Source: Macrotis lagotis
Lineage: Eukaryota > Chordata > Mammalia > Peramelemorphia > Peramelidae
NCBI RefSeq assembly: GCF_037893015.1
Contig: NC_133666.1
Location: 1,579,467 to 1,643,466 of the forward strand
Direction: 5' to 3'
DNA: 64,000 nt
A program made the position numbers and the translations under genes. Below, piece by piece: positions 45,601 through 57,379 of the stretch. The notes under the pieces were generated by a model that saw only the letters and a list, made by a program, of their open reading frames with translations, was not told the origin of the DNA and did no database searches. Numbering within the stretch: position 1 is the stretch's first letter; each line of letters starts with the position of its first letter.

Positions 45601-47603
45601 TAATTGCAACATCTCCTATGTCCATAACTCCCTGAATCACTGCTAATTGGATCTTTGTCAGTTCTGACATAGAACAGACTTTCAGAATGGGTAAAAGGAT
45701 CATAATGTAAACAATGACACCTTTATATACTAGTGCGTATCCTGGTTGGTTGACCACTGTCATTTTAGTCTAAAATAATTAAGGTTAACAATATTTACTT
45801 ATATATAAACTATTTATCTATACATAAATCATAGCCTTTGTCAAACTCCATAAGTTTAGCCTTAATAAAGAATTAAATTAAACGTGGTGTTAACCTCCAG
45901 AGTTTAATCTGATAAGAGACAAATAGCTTCCAAAGTTCAATCTCAAGAAAGAATGAACAGAATTAGGTTAACATAAACATATTAAATTTCTCTAAGTTTG
46001 CTGATTATTCATGTGTGGAATAAAATGAAATAATATCAGATCCTTGTGTCACTAGGGAGCCACTGGAATTTATTAAGTGAAGGAGTGTCATGGTCTAATC
46101 TACTCTTTAGGAAAATCATTTTGGCATTTGTATGAAGGATGGATTAGAGAAGGGTAACCCCGGAGACCATGTACCCAATTTGGAGGCTATTCTGACAGTC
46201 TCGGTAAAAGAAGAGCGAATAAACTGGGAGGGTGTAGCTGGTACTGTTAGACTACTCACTGTCCTCAGAACAGAGGCCATTGCTGATCAGAAGGCACTGG
46301 ACCTGGCAGAATTTTCTCAATGCTGCCTGTGTAATTGTGGTTATGGGCACCTAGGAGACCCGAGAGGCAAAGCCCAGCTTAGCTTGTTAGCTTGCAAGGC
46401 GAGGGAATTAAATGGAGAAATTTGGGGTACTAGCTTATGTGTAGTTCTGATGGAAAAAAGTCCCACGATTGGCTATATACCCTTTGGAGCTAGGTCACAG
46501 CCTCTGCTTTGGAAGCCATGGAGCTGGACTGGGTTAGTGTCTAGAGTAGAGTGACATCTGGTGGGCAAATTATATAGTACTCCTTCAGTTGAAGAAGTTG
46601 ACATCTTGTTTTTCTGTGTGTAGGCCGATCCCCTAGGGTAGCCTTCCACGTCCAAGTGGGTTATAGGTAAATCCAAACGCAACCTCCACCTAAATAATAG
46701 ATCTATCAGGACGTGTGGGCACAGCGGTGGTGAAAGAACGAATCAATCCAATGAAATGAGTGACAAGACGCTGTGTCCCACTATCTTAGCCAGATGAGAA
46801 GATATCTAATCAGTCATAGGGTTGGGGCCACACAGGTAAGTGGAATCACTCACTCTGAAGTATGCTCCAATTGACTGAAGAAATTTAGTCACAGTCTCCT
46901 TAGGCTAGTAACTAACACTTACTAATACAGGCAGGTTGTTGAGAGCCAGGTTGAAGTTAGGGAATCGATTGGGGGAGTGGGAGAAGGAGCATAGCCTCAG
47001 ACCTCAGGATTCCCTGACTTTGGCCAAAAAATGATCGCGCATCTTCTACTAGTGTTTCCAGATCAGCAAATGAATGTATTGGGAGTCAAGGATAGTTTGA
47101 ACTGGGATTCAAGAACCCTTAAAGAGCTCAGCAGAAAAGAGGAGACCATCTTAAGGACTTTCACAAGCTGCCATCCCCTTTCCTACAGGGATACTAAGCA
47201 TGGGGCCACTTTCCCAAGACTCTATGAACTGGTAGACTGTCACAGATGTTTGGAGGAGATCTGATAGCAATTGTTCCACTTTAGTAAACTGACAGACAAT
47301 CATAGAGCTGAATTTCCCTTAATCTGAGGACACAAGTGACTAAGTTATGGAGTCTTGACCTGCCAGTTCAAGAGGGAAGTGGAGAGTAGCTACAGAGAAA
47401 GGTCTCCCATGATAGAAGGTAAGCTCCTTCAGAGCAAGGTCTGTTTTACTTTGTCTTCTATATTCTTAGCACTCTGTACAATACCCATCACCTTGAGGGA
47501 ATCCTTTATGCAACCTTATCTAAGGAACAAAACATCCACTGACCAAAAGGAGGTTTATTTTGCTCAAACGTGGCAAAGGTGTCCAAAGGTATGGCAGCCC
47601 TTT
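45601..47603. other. Gene-free stretch
   Basis: Text at about 46050-46200 (GGGAGCCACTGGAATTTATT, GGAGGCTATTCTGACAGTC) resembles an old mammal-wide repeat, and 47415-47480 resembles an L2/MIR 3' end. The open frames at 46132-46554 and 47031-47264 have no recognised family. Confidence 0.4.
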
Positions 47604-47806
47604 ATCTCCATCTCCATCTCCATCTCCATCTCCATCTCCATCTCCATCTCCATCTCCATCTCCATCTCCATCTCCATCTCCATCTCCATCTCCATCTCCA
47701 TCTCCATCTCCATCTCCATCTCCATCTCCATCTCCATCTCCATCTCCATCTCCATCTCCATCTCCATCTCCATCTCCATCTCCATCTCCATCTCCATCTC
47801 CATCTC
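47604..47806. repeat. (ATCTCC)n hexamer array, about 34 copies
   Basis: An essentially uninterrupted array of about 200 bp. It is open in several frames, giving artefact peptides (Ile-Ser, Pro-Ser, His-Leu; Met-Glu or Arg-Trp on the minus strand). Confidence 0.97.
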
Positions 47807-48039
47807 AACATATCTTGTCAATGTGTCATCAGAGGATGGTGGCTTGAGTGGCCTCATGTACCTGAGTCTGAGAGGGTCTGCCTATGCTCCTCTGGGACTT
47901 TCTCTTATATGTGGAATGGTAGATTTGGCTTTGCATGTGTGTTGGTTATCACGTAAAGAATTCTTTCCCTTCTTTATCATAGTAGGTGCTGTAATTAATC
48001 TGACTTTTTTGTCACTTTGTATGGTTTGGGCTAGCTACT

Positions 48040-48560
48040 TTCTTCTTTGTAGGATGCCCACTTTCTCTAAGCTAGAACCATGTGCTGTGGGCCCAGGTCA
48101 CTGGAAAATTATGGCCTCAGTTCCATGTGGCTGGACTCACTCAGACTCACTCTGGTCTGGGCCTGGCCATCTCTTATGGCTGTTTCCTTTCTCTCTTTCC
48201 CTAGGTATAAAAGCCTAGAACTTTGTTTTTCAGGCTGTCCTCAAGTAGTTTATTATCTCCCCAGGAAAATGTTTAATTTATGACCTCTGTAGGCTAGTGA
48301 AATAAAAATTCTGAACTTTTCTACCTCCAGGGCTAGTGTCAGTTTTTCATTTTCAAGAATCCTGATCTAGGGGTGGCTAGGTGGCATAGTGGATAAAGCA
48401 CTGGCCCTGGAGTCAGGAGTACCTGGGTTCAAATCTGGCCTCAGACACTTAATAATTACCTAGCTGTGTAGCCTTGGGCAAGCCACTTAACCCCATTTGC
48501 CTTGCAAAAAATCTAAAAAAAAAAGAATCCTGATCTTTATTAAGGTACCACCAGTTTCCA
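48040..48560 (+). mobile_element. LTR fossil, partial, split by a SINE
   Basis: Matches 54725-55040: GCTAGAACCATGTGCT, TATA-like GGTATAAAAGCC near 48205, AAATAAAAATTCTGAAC near 48300 and TCTACCTCCAGGGCTAGT. Sequence left of 48040 does not match the other copy. Confidence 0.65.
48371..48523 (+). repeat. WSINE1/WALLSI-type SINE
   Basis: Sense copy flanked by AAGAATCCTGATCT on both sides, inside the LTR. Confidence 0.93.
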
Positions 48561-49385
48561 GGGCATCATATTGGCAAACCACAAAGGGACATGAATCTGA
48601 CCCTGGACTTAGACTTCTAGAGGGCGAGGGACCTTTGAAGCACATCCATCTCTTCTACATCAGACCAAATTGGACTCTTAGCCAGCCTTCTCACCTTACT
48701 CTCACTCCTGGGAAAATTGCAAAGAAAAGAGGTCCATGTTGTGTGACTTATGGAGGGGGGTGACTAGAGACAATGCACAGGATACTGTTATTGCAGTACC
48801 CCTAGATTTGCACACCTGTTGCTCAGACCCCCAAGGAACAGGTGGGTTTTATAGAGGCTCCCCTCTTTCTAGTCAGTCACATGCATCAGTTGTTAAATTA
48901 GCAGTGAGTGAGTTTGTGGGGGGGTGACTAGAGGCAATACAGAGGACACTGTTACTGTAGCACCCCTAGTCTTTCTCAGTTCTAGCTGGGACCCCTGAAG
49001 AGCATGTACATTTTATTGACTGAGGGGACTCAATTTAGGCTAAAGTCCAACCAGTGTATTTGTCTCCTAGGGAATCTGGCAGGCCATGTGCAGTAACCTT
49101 GGGAGGCTTTGTACAAATCTGGGTTTTTTTTAAGGAGTTGGTTTGGTTTCTAGTCTCTCCCCTTGTTTCTGGAGAAATTACTTATCTATGGCATTCCCTG
49201 CCTTGATTTACCTAATCTGTTCTGCCTGAGCTTTCCCTCCCTTTCAGAGAAGCAGTTTCTCAAAGTCTCTTGGTTCTAGAATCCCACAGTCTGGGCACCA
49301 AGGATTGTATTGATCCAGGCATTGTGGTTTTAAGGAGAGAGTCTCTGCAATGTTCTGTTAGTTTCAGTCTGGGTTTCCTTCTCTC

Positions 49386-49387
<2 letters not shown>
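48561..49387. other. Gene-free stretch, possibly retroviral interior
   Basis: No recognisable gag, pol or env text. A phrase around GGGGGGTGACTAGAG occurs near both 48757 and 48918, a local imperfect repeat. Confidence 0.35.

Positions 49388-49440
<53 letters not shown>
49388..49440. repeat. (CT)n microsatellite
   Basis: About 25 CT units. Confidence 0.95.
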
Positions 49441-49441
<1 letters not shown>

Positions 49442-51520
49442 GAAAAGAGAAATGGAGCCTTTCTTTTTACAAGATCCTCTCCTCCCCTCCACTGCATTGG
49501 CCCCTCTTTGGGAATATGTCAGAGATGGGGAGGGGAGGTAGAGTAGGGAGGCATGCCCTAGGATGCAGAAGCCACTAATCCTGGCCCAGTTGAAGAGACC
49601 TCCTGGTTGCACTTCTCCATTATGTGGGGTAAGTTCTTCAAGGCCACTCCAGTTCCATGGCTTGTTGAGGACTGTCTACACCTTCTCCCTCGTTTGGGAG
49701 TACAACCTTTCCTAGACCCTAGCCACGTGGTCACTCATCCCCAATTCCCATCACTAGGGAGCCCCAACTCCCACCCAGAAGGCCTGCCCATAGGTCTAGG
49801 AGTTCATGCTGGAATAGAGTCTCACCCTTGGAGGGGGGCAACCAGCCTGACCTAAAACTGGGAATGGCCAAAAGGGTTTCTAAAAGCTTGTCAATAAAGA
49901 CTAAATTCTGGTTTGGAAGTTTTCTAATTTTAATTTTTAAAATAAATGAAAAGAATTATATGAAAAGTGATAATTCAAAGTCAACTTATAGACTCTTTCT
50001 GGGATGGAGGAATCTAGATTCGAACTCATTTAAGGAGTGTGCCAAGAAGTAATGGGGTAATGCTAAATCCTGATACCAGACTATTACATTTGTAAATCAT
50101 AGTGCAGAGAATTAAGTGAAATAAATGTTTTAAAATGGAAAGCATGGAAATATCTGCCAAATGAATATTAACATTTTTTATTATGATCTCTGCAATTATA
50201 TAACTGGATTTGATCTTCTGTGCAAGGTAACTTAAGAATTCAACTACAGCAAGGAATTTAAATTACTGGTTGTTTAAAATCTTAATATATAATATGACAT
50301 TCATCAGGAAATTATAATTGACCCTAAAATTATTTTTCAGACTGGTCTTAATTAGTACAATTCAAAAGAAATAATAATATAAATATATGTGTGCATGGGT
50401 ATACATTTGAAATCCGAGGTCTCTGTGGAGCTCCCAGCAGCCTTTCCCTCCTCTCCTCTGACCAAGAGAACTGAGAAGAGGTCACTGAACTTGTCTTGGG
50501 GTTTAGTGAGCTGGCCAGAGCCCTGAAAATCTCTATACAAGTGAACCAATGTGTGATCTTTGTTCTAATGAGGATTGTGTCTGAGTGTGTGTACATGGAG
50601 ATACCATGAAGTAGTAATGAAACTTCTGGGAACACGTGACCCAGATCTGAAATGGTTTACGGTGTGTTCCTGTTTGGGGTAGACTGAGTTCATTTCTATT
50701 TCAGTCTAAATGAAATGAAAGTTCTGAAATGTTTATTATTCCTTTTTATTTGGGGTTTGGATTTGTTTTAAAAAGATCAATTTAAAATTAATAAGTAATG
50801 AATAACAGATTACCATCTGAGTTACAATATCATCATTTTAAGATCTTAGGGCCTGGCTCCTCGCTAGAGAATTTTCACAGTCTAAACTATTTGGCTTCAG
50901 TTAGAAACTACAAAGAAAATATTTCCCTTTATAAATAAAGTTAGTAAATCAGGTTGAAACTAGAGAAAGGGTTCAGACAAAAAGGCAGAATTTGTTGTAA
51001 TGTTACTCTAATAGTGATCACAATGGTGACCAAGCTATTTTACTTAATGGGACTCTGGGACTTTTGAGTATTCTCTTTGGTGAAATTTTGGAATGTGAGT
51101 GGTATGTGATAATTATAATGATTTATCTTATTCTCTGTACCAGGGAATCTAAAGCTTTTGTATAAGGAAAGATTCAAACTAAACTTTGGGGAATTTAAAA
51201 GTGTGTTGTTGGTAGCAAACAGAATGAATGATTTGAGGTTTCATCTAGTGATTTAGTCCTTTACTTTCAGATTGTAAAGGTACGCTATGCTGAATTGTCA
51301 ATGATTTCTCAAGGCCTTTTACTATGTATTTACAAAAGGAGATATATAGATATATATATGACTTGAGTAACTTACTTAACATTTGTTATTTGAAAATAAG
51401 ATAGTGCAAAAAATGTATGAAATTTTTGTGAGCTGGACCAGGTGACTTATTGTTTCATCTCTATATGATTGTATAGTGCTTGGCACAAGTCAGTTAATTG
51501 TTTTTGTTCTTGTTTCAGGG
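49441..51520. other. Gene-free, AT-rich from 49.9 kb
   Basis: No supportable gene, RNA or repeat was seen in about 2 kb. Confidence 0.35.
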
Positions 51521-51670
51521 CAGCTCCATGGCACAGCTAGTAGAGCACTGACCCTGGAGTCAGGAGGACCTGAGTTCAAATCCAGCCTCAGACACTTACT
51601 AAGTACCTAACTGTGTGGCCTTGGGCAAGCCACTTAACCCCATTGCCTTGCAAAAACCTAAAAAAAAAAG
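51521..51670 (+). repeat. WSINE1/WALLSI-type SINE
   Basis: Sense copy with related TTTTTGTTCTTGTTTCA / TTTTTGTTTCA flanks. Confidence 0.92.
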
Positions 51671-51799
51671 AATATATATGTTTTTGTTTCAAGTAATATT
51701 AATTTTCTTTGTTCTTTGGCAATACTCCCCCTATCTTCCCCTTATGTTAATTGCAAACTCAGAAAGACAGTCATCAGGATACTGGAAGACTCATGCCGT

Positions 51800-51930
51800 C
51801 CTCAAGATGCTTTAAGACTCCAGGAAGAGAAAACAACTAATCAGTTTTGTATAAGAGTGATGGACTTTGAAGAATAGTTGGGCAACTTAATATCATTTGA
51901 CCCTTAGTAAGGTTACTGATGAGGAAGAAG
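51800..51930. repeat. Unnamed interspersed repeat, copy 2
   Basis: Homologous to 41980-42186. Confidence 0.5.
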
Positions 51931-52077
51931 ATTAATAGTCACCCTTCTTTGATGTTTATCAGTTTTTTTATCTACTTTTGTAACTGCTTTAATTTCCCTT
52001 CACCTTTATTTAAGGTTTAGAGGTATTGCACCTACATTTAATTGGTTATCTTTCTTGAAAATATAAGCTATTTGAGG

Positions 52078-52230
52078 GGGCGGCTAGGTGGCACACCTAA
52101 AACACTGGCCCTGGAGTCAGGAGTACCTGGGTTCAAATCCGGTCTCAGACACTTAATAATTATCTAGCTGTGTGGCCTTGGGCAAGCCACTTAACCCCAT
52201 CTGCCTTGCAAAAACCTAAAAAAAAAATAA
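52078..52230 (+). repeat. WSINE1/WALLSI-type SINE
   Basis: Sense copy flanked by ATAAGCTATTTG at both ends. Confidence 0.93.
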
Positions 52231-52952
52231 GCTATTTGGAATTGCTGTAATAATGCTGAAGCCTGAAATTAGTAATTGATTACTTTATAAAGATAATGAG
52301 GATAAGAATCAAAGGTCATGGCCCCTCTCTGACATCCCTGGAATTTCTAAACGAGGTACTGGACTTGCTTGAGATCTGTAGGCTTATGAATAATAAAATC
52401 ATGAAAATGTTAGGTTTAGTAAAATTGAACCATTCATGTGTAAAGAGTAGTTTTTATAAAAATTCAGTTCTAAATGTGATTTAGGATTTGTATTTGCCCA
52501 TCCCAAGTTTTATTTATACTTCATTTACAGCACGGTCCTTAAATGGATGTGCAGGGATTGATTGAATTCGTTATCATTTTTCTCTGGGTCTCTTTACTGA
52601 TATCGATCATCAGCATGGCATGGTACACGTTGATTCCTTTAAAGCTGAAGTCGCCTGCATCTCCAATTATAGGGAGTTGCTATATTACAATATATATATA
52701 TTGCTAAGTAGTCTGTCTGACATCAGGTATGTTGAACAAAAAGATACAAACAATATGCTAAGGAGGCCATTAGCCTTGCAGTGTTTGATGTTAAATTCTA
52801 CAGGTGGAATGGCCTTTGAGGGAACGGCCATCAGCATCAGTTGAGATAGGATTCCCTTAAAAGTGCCTCACCAGCTGGAGACTCTCTCCCTTTCATTTGT
52901 TTTGAGTGAAGAAAAGAGCTGGTTACTATCTAATATCTGGTCATCATTCAGT
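52231..52952. other. Gene-free stretch
   Basis: No feature supported. Confidence 0.3.
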
Positions 52953-53050
52953 ATTTCTTTTTTTTTTTTTTTTTTTTTTTTTAGGTTTTTGCAAGGCAAT
53001 GGGGTTAAGTGGCTTGCCCAAGGCCACACAGCTAGGTCATTATGAAGTGC
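52953..53050 (-). repeat. WSINE1/WALLSI-type SINE, 5'-truncated
   Basis: Antisense 3' part with a long T-run. ATCATTCAGTATT and ATCATTGAGTATT flank it, so the truncation happened at insertion. Confidence 0.88.
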
Positions 53051-53283
53051 GCCCTATCATTGAGTATTCATATATGACATTCATAGATAACATTCAGCCT
53101 TTCTCTTCTCAAGAGATAGTGTTCAGGTCCGAACAGCAAAAACTATGTCTATGGTGGAGAAGAAAGAATACTGATTTCTTGTCAGAAGTATGTATTATTT
53201 TTCTATATAGGTCAATTGTTTAATAAATGCTTGCTGACTTGATTAATAAAATGAGAATTTATACCAAAAAAGTGTCTCACCGG

Positions 53284-53440
53284 GGAGCGACTAGGTGGTG
53301 CAGTGGATAGAGCACAGGCCCTGGAGTCAGGAGGACCTGAGTTCAAATCCGACCTCAGACACTTAAAAATTCCCTAGCTGTGTCACCTTGGGCATGGCAT
53401 TTAAGCCCATTGCCTTGAAAAAGCCTACAAAAAAGTACCT
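53284..53440 (+). repeat. WSINE1/WALLSI-type SINE
   Basis: Sense copy; flanks AAAAAGTGTCTCAC and AAAAAGTACCTCAC. Confidence 0.92.
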
Positions 53441-53912
53441 CACATAGCAGACTTGGAGCTTGGCTCATTGCAAAGGATTATCTGTGTGACCTCTATTTGG
53501 AACAGACCTATAAATACCTGAGGGAACATGTCCTTTTATGCCCCTGTATGCTCTTTATAGCAAATTATGCCAGGTGCTCATTCATCAAGTTTAAGAGACT
53601 GAGCCATTGGATCTACCATCCAGCAAGTATTTCGTCTTGGCTTTTTTCTTTTTTAAAAATCGTGACATCAGGATATGATTCTTTATCACAAGCTTCTTTA
53701 AGGAAAAAAATATCAGCATGACCAGTAATGTTAGGAGAATGGCTTTTGGTCTATTTTAAAACTCTCTTATAAAAATCCATCCTTCAGTTTGAGATTTTTG
53801 TTCATTCTGATTATGGCTAATGTTAAAACAGAAAAATTTATTGCAAATCACCTTTTGGACATGTGTTGTTTTAAAATGATTATCCAATGTATTTGGGTTT
53901 GGAGTCTTTTTG
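53441..53912. other. Gene-free stretch
   Basis: No feature supported. Confidence 0.3.
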
Positions 53913-53995
53913 GTTTGGGGTTTTTACAAGGCAATAGGGTTAAGTGACTTGCCCAAAGTCTCACAGCTATGTAATTATTAAGTGTTTGAGGCTGC
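53913..53995 (-). repeat. WSINE1/WALLSI-type SINE fragment
   Basis: Antisense 3' half only, flanked by related CCAATGTATTTG words near 53884 and 53995. Confidence 0.82.
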
Positions 53996-54439
53996 CAATG
54001 TATTTGTTTATACCATTCTTGAGATTTTTGGTTACACCTCAACTTGATGTGGCAACCTTTAATGAATACATATTATAATGTGAAAGTATTCTGTTATTGC
54101 CTTAAGATCATGGATTATGATTCTCTATAAAACCTGGCTTTTCTCCTCACTGCGCCTCTGGTAAATGACCCTCTTTGGTTTTGTTTGCTTAATCTTTTTC
54201 TGAGGTTTGTTCCTCTAGGCTACCAGGTGTGTAGCTCTAATAGTGGCTTCTATTAGATACCAACCAACCAGTACCAGGTCCCTACAACCCCCATCCTGTG
54301 GACCTTGCCTCAGTTGAGTTCCTACTACATTCCCCTCCAAATGAGCCCTGAAAAGGTATGACACACCTTTTCAATTTTGAAGAAATTACAGTAGACTGAC
54401 CTACGTCCCAATTCACAGATGAACTTGGGTCCCAAAATT

Positions 54440-55040
54440 TTGAGGGGGGAATCTGAAGTAGGGTACAGGAAATGGCCATGTTGCACTTGGTCATGCTCTT
54501 TGAGACAGGAAAGACTAACACACATAACAGCACCCATGTGCAATGAGTACTGTCTTGGCCACTCCTTGGAGAGCCACCCCTGCAGGCCTCATATTGGAGA
54601 ACACCTAGAGCCAGGTGTTAGACCACTCCCCAAGTACCACCCTTGTCCAACCCACTATGGAAATGCATTTATACAAGGTCTTCTGGAGTGGAGCTCTCCT
54701 TTATTTCCTCTTTTCTTCTTTGCAGGATGGCTACTTTCTCTCTCCAAGCTAGAACCATCTGCTCCCAGCCTAGGCCACTGGAGAACTATGGTCTCTGCTC
54801 CATGCAGCCGGATTCACTGGAGTCTAAGCCCAGCCAGTTCTTAGGGCTGTTTTCCTTTCTCCCTTTCCCACAGGCATTCTTACCTAGACCTTTGTCCTCA
54901 AGAAGCTTATTGTCTCTTCAGTAAAAAGTTTAATCTTTTCCTTCTTAGCCTTGTAAAATAAAAAATTCTGAACTCTTCTACCTCCAGGGCTAGTCTAAGT
55001 TTTTCATTTTCAAAATCTTTCATCTTTATGATGGCACCAC
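54440..55040 (+). mobile_element. Retroviral 3' LTR fossil with polypurine tract
   Basis: A polypurine-tract-like TTTTGAGGGGGGAATCTG near 54437-54455 precedes an LTR with TATA-like GCATTTATACAAGG near 54668 and AAATAAAAAATTC near 54957. This is the best-preserved plus-strand member of the family also seen at 36, 43.5 and 48 kb and, inverted, at 40 and 44.5 kb. It is a fossil; no env was seen upstream. Confidence 0.65.
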
Positions 55041-55134
55041 CAATTTTCCCAGCATCTAAGCTATATTATCATTTTGACATTATTTTAACTATGTCATCTT
55101 TGCCTAAATTGCTGCATTTTCATGTAAATTTGCA

Positions 55135-55291
55135 TTTTATTTTATTTTATTTTTTTACAAAGCAATGGGGTTAAGTGACTTGCCAAAGGTTGCACAGCTA
55201 GGTCATTATGAAGTGTCTGAAGTCAGATTTGAACTCAGGTACTCCTGGCTCCAGGGATGTTGCTCTATCCATTGGCCACCTAGCTGCTCCA
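55135..55291 (-). repeat. WSINE1/WALLSI-type SINE
   Basis: Antisense full-length copy ending CACCTAGCTGCTCC. Confidence 0.9.
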
Positions 55292-55799
55292 GAATTTGCA
55301 TTTTAAAAACCATATTAATAGATGTATTGCACTGTAATTTGAAATGACAATATGTCAAATTTCAGCCTTTGAACATTTCCCTATGGTTGCTTTGGATCAG
55401 AGGTCTGTTTTTGGTACATCCTCCACCAAGGAAGGGCTGGATCTAGATGCCCTCACAAGAACAAGCAAGCCAATCGTGTGCATTTGTTCTTCTGGTACCA
55501 TAATCCCAGGGGCGTGGCACATAGGCGATATTTCTTGATATGTCTTGCCATCAGGTGGGGTCTGTGGTAGCTTAGCAGGGGAGCAGCCCCAGGTATTGAC
55601 ATACTAGGTATTGACCTTTCAATTCTTGAAGCTCTCTTCCTGAGTCTTTGGAAACATCTTCATACAAGGGAACACCCTAAACTTCATAGAAGGAAGAAAA
55701 TGGACTCTCTAATCATTGCTTCCCCTTGCCTCTGTTGCCCAGACTCATTTCAGCTCCCTGGAAGGAGATGCACACTTTCCTTCTTTCCTTTGTGTTCTT

Positions 55800-55925
55800 T
55801 CGACCTTAGATAGTAAGCTAGTTGAGGGTAGGGTCTGTCTTTGTTTTGTATTAAGTTTATATTAATTGCATCCCCTGGTACTTAACACAGTACCTGCTTG
55901 GGGTATAGTTAATGTTGATTGGGTC
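55800..55925 (+). repeat. L2/MIR-type 3'-end fragment
   Basis: GTTGAGGGTAGGGTCTGTC, then CCCTGGTACTTAACACAGTA is the conserved tail of this ancient repeat. Confidence 0.7.
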
Positions 55926-56690
55926 TAGCCCCATTCAAATTGACTGAGAACTTGGAACTAGAGGGAGAGCAGTGTTCTAACCCTGCCCTCTCCACCCTGG
56001 GGGGCCTGGGCTTGGGGCCACATTCATATTGATGAAAAGGTTAGAGGAAGTTCTGCCCATAGAAGCCATTTCTAGACAGGTCAGGCAAAGAGGGAATAGG
56101 GGGAAACTGATGTGTTTGCGCAACAAACTAAAGCTCCAGTTAGAGTAGGGATTCCAAACCCCAACTTGGGAATCTTCAACAAGATTTTAATAGAATGGTT
56201 TCTGTTAGGAACCCTTGTGTATGGGAGTACTGTAAATGATCCTTACCTGGTGCCCTTGAGCACCAGAGTCTTATCTTACTGTGTAGGAGTGGGAGTGGAT
56301 TAGAGACTGGGAAAGGTATTTAAGCACTGGTGTTTTGGTAAATAAACACAGCACTTGGAGATCTTGATGGAGTACTTGTCTCCTTTGTCATCCTTGTCTC
56401 CCACCCCTCCAACCCTCACCTGGGGAAGATTGAGGGAGTCCAGAAGTGGGACTCAGCAGGTTTCCTTTGTAATCCCATGTCATTTTTCCTGTAGGTATTT
56501 TCAAACATGATTCCGAGAAGGGATAGTGAGAGTTGGGCAGACTCCCCAGTCTATGACCTAACAGATTCAGAACCCCCCAGGTTAAGGAAGAGTGAAGAGC
56601 ACCGGGAGGTATCACTTGCTCTGTGGCTGCCATCATTTCCCTTCATGGACACAACATCCCTCCAAACCGACAACAACAAATTCACATACT
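55926..56690. other. Gene-free stretch downstream of the DNM1L-like gene
   Basis: No exon or repeat could be supported; open frames here lack family matches. Confidence 0.35.
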
Positions 56691-57379
56691 GCTTGAACTT
56701 TTTTATTGGGTAAATACTCCAGACCCTATCAAAAACATTTTAAACTGCTCTCCTTTTCTTTTCCAAGGAACTTGGGTCTGGTCTTGAAGAAATAGTGGTG
56801 GCATTCTGGGACTTGGCCTGGTGGCACTCTCCCCACCTTTCCCTGTGGTGTGTGGCCAACCTTGTACACTTCTACGACATTATCAGCATGTGGCAGAAAG
56901 GAGAAAGGGGAGGCAAAGATAGAGAGAAATCATTCACAAGTAACAGGACACATGAGAACTCCTAACTGGCCACTCTCTGCCACTTCCCCCTCTCTGCCAC
57001 TTCCCTTCCCAAGAAAATTAGAGGGGAGGGATTGACCTGCTGATCACACTAGGCCCCATCAGGTGAGGAGACAAGGGGAGCCATGCCTAGAATGAGGGTA
57101 GGGTGGTGGAAGGGAAAGATGGCTCTCTATGTTAATTATCTCCCTCTGCTAACCCCTTCAAGTAGCCATGTTCATTTTCTAGTCCCTATCCCTGGAACAA
57201 TTCTTAGGAGTTTGATGCTTGGACTCAAATGGGCCATAGCAAGAAATCCTGGTGAACTGGAAGAAAGTTAGACTGGATCATGTGGAGAACATACAGACAT
57301 ACAGAACATACAGGTAGGGAAGAGGCAACAGGGCCTAGAACAAGGGCAGCCAAGGGCTAATGGGTAGGATGAGTGTTAC
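56690..57379 (-). other. 3' UTR of the DNM1L-like gene
   Basis: The interval runs between the TGA and the AATAAA-defined end; no interruption by repeats. Confidence 0.5.
56702..56707 (-). terminator. Polyadenylation signal of the DNM1L-like gene
   Basis: AATAAA on the minus strand, about 675 bases past the TGA at 57380. It is the first such hexamer after the stop and gives a plausible 3' UTR. Confidence 0.6.

Noticed and set aside
46132-46554. 140-residue open frame
   Set aside because: Begins inside an old repeat-like segment; no domain or splice support.
47355-48218. Long open frame of 287 residues on the plus strand
   Set aside because: Most of it is the hexamer array read as Ile-Ser repeats, and the rest is LTR sequence; overlapping frames on both strands are equally open.
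49270-49578. 102-residue open frame
   Set aside because: Spans a (CT)n tract; no family.
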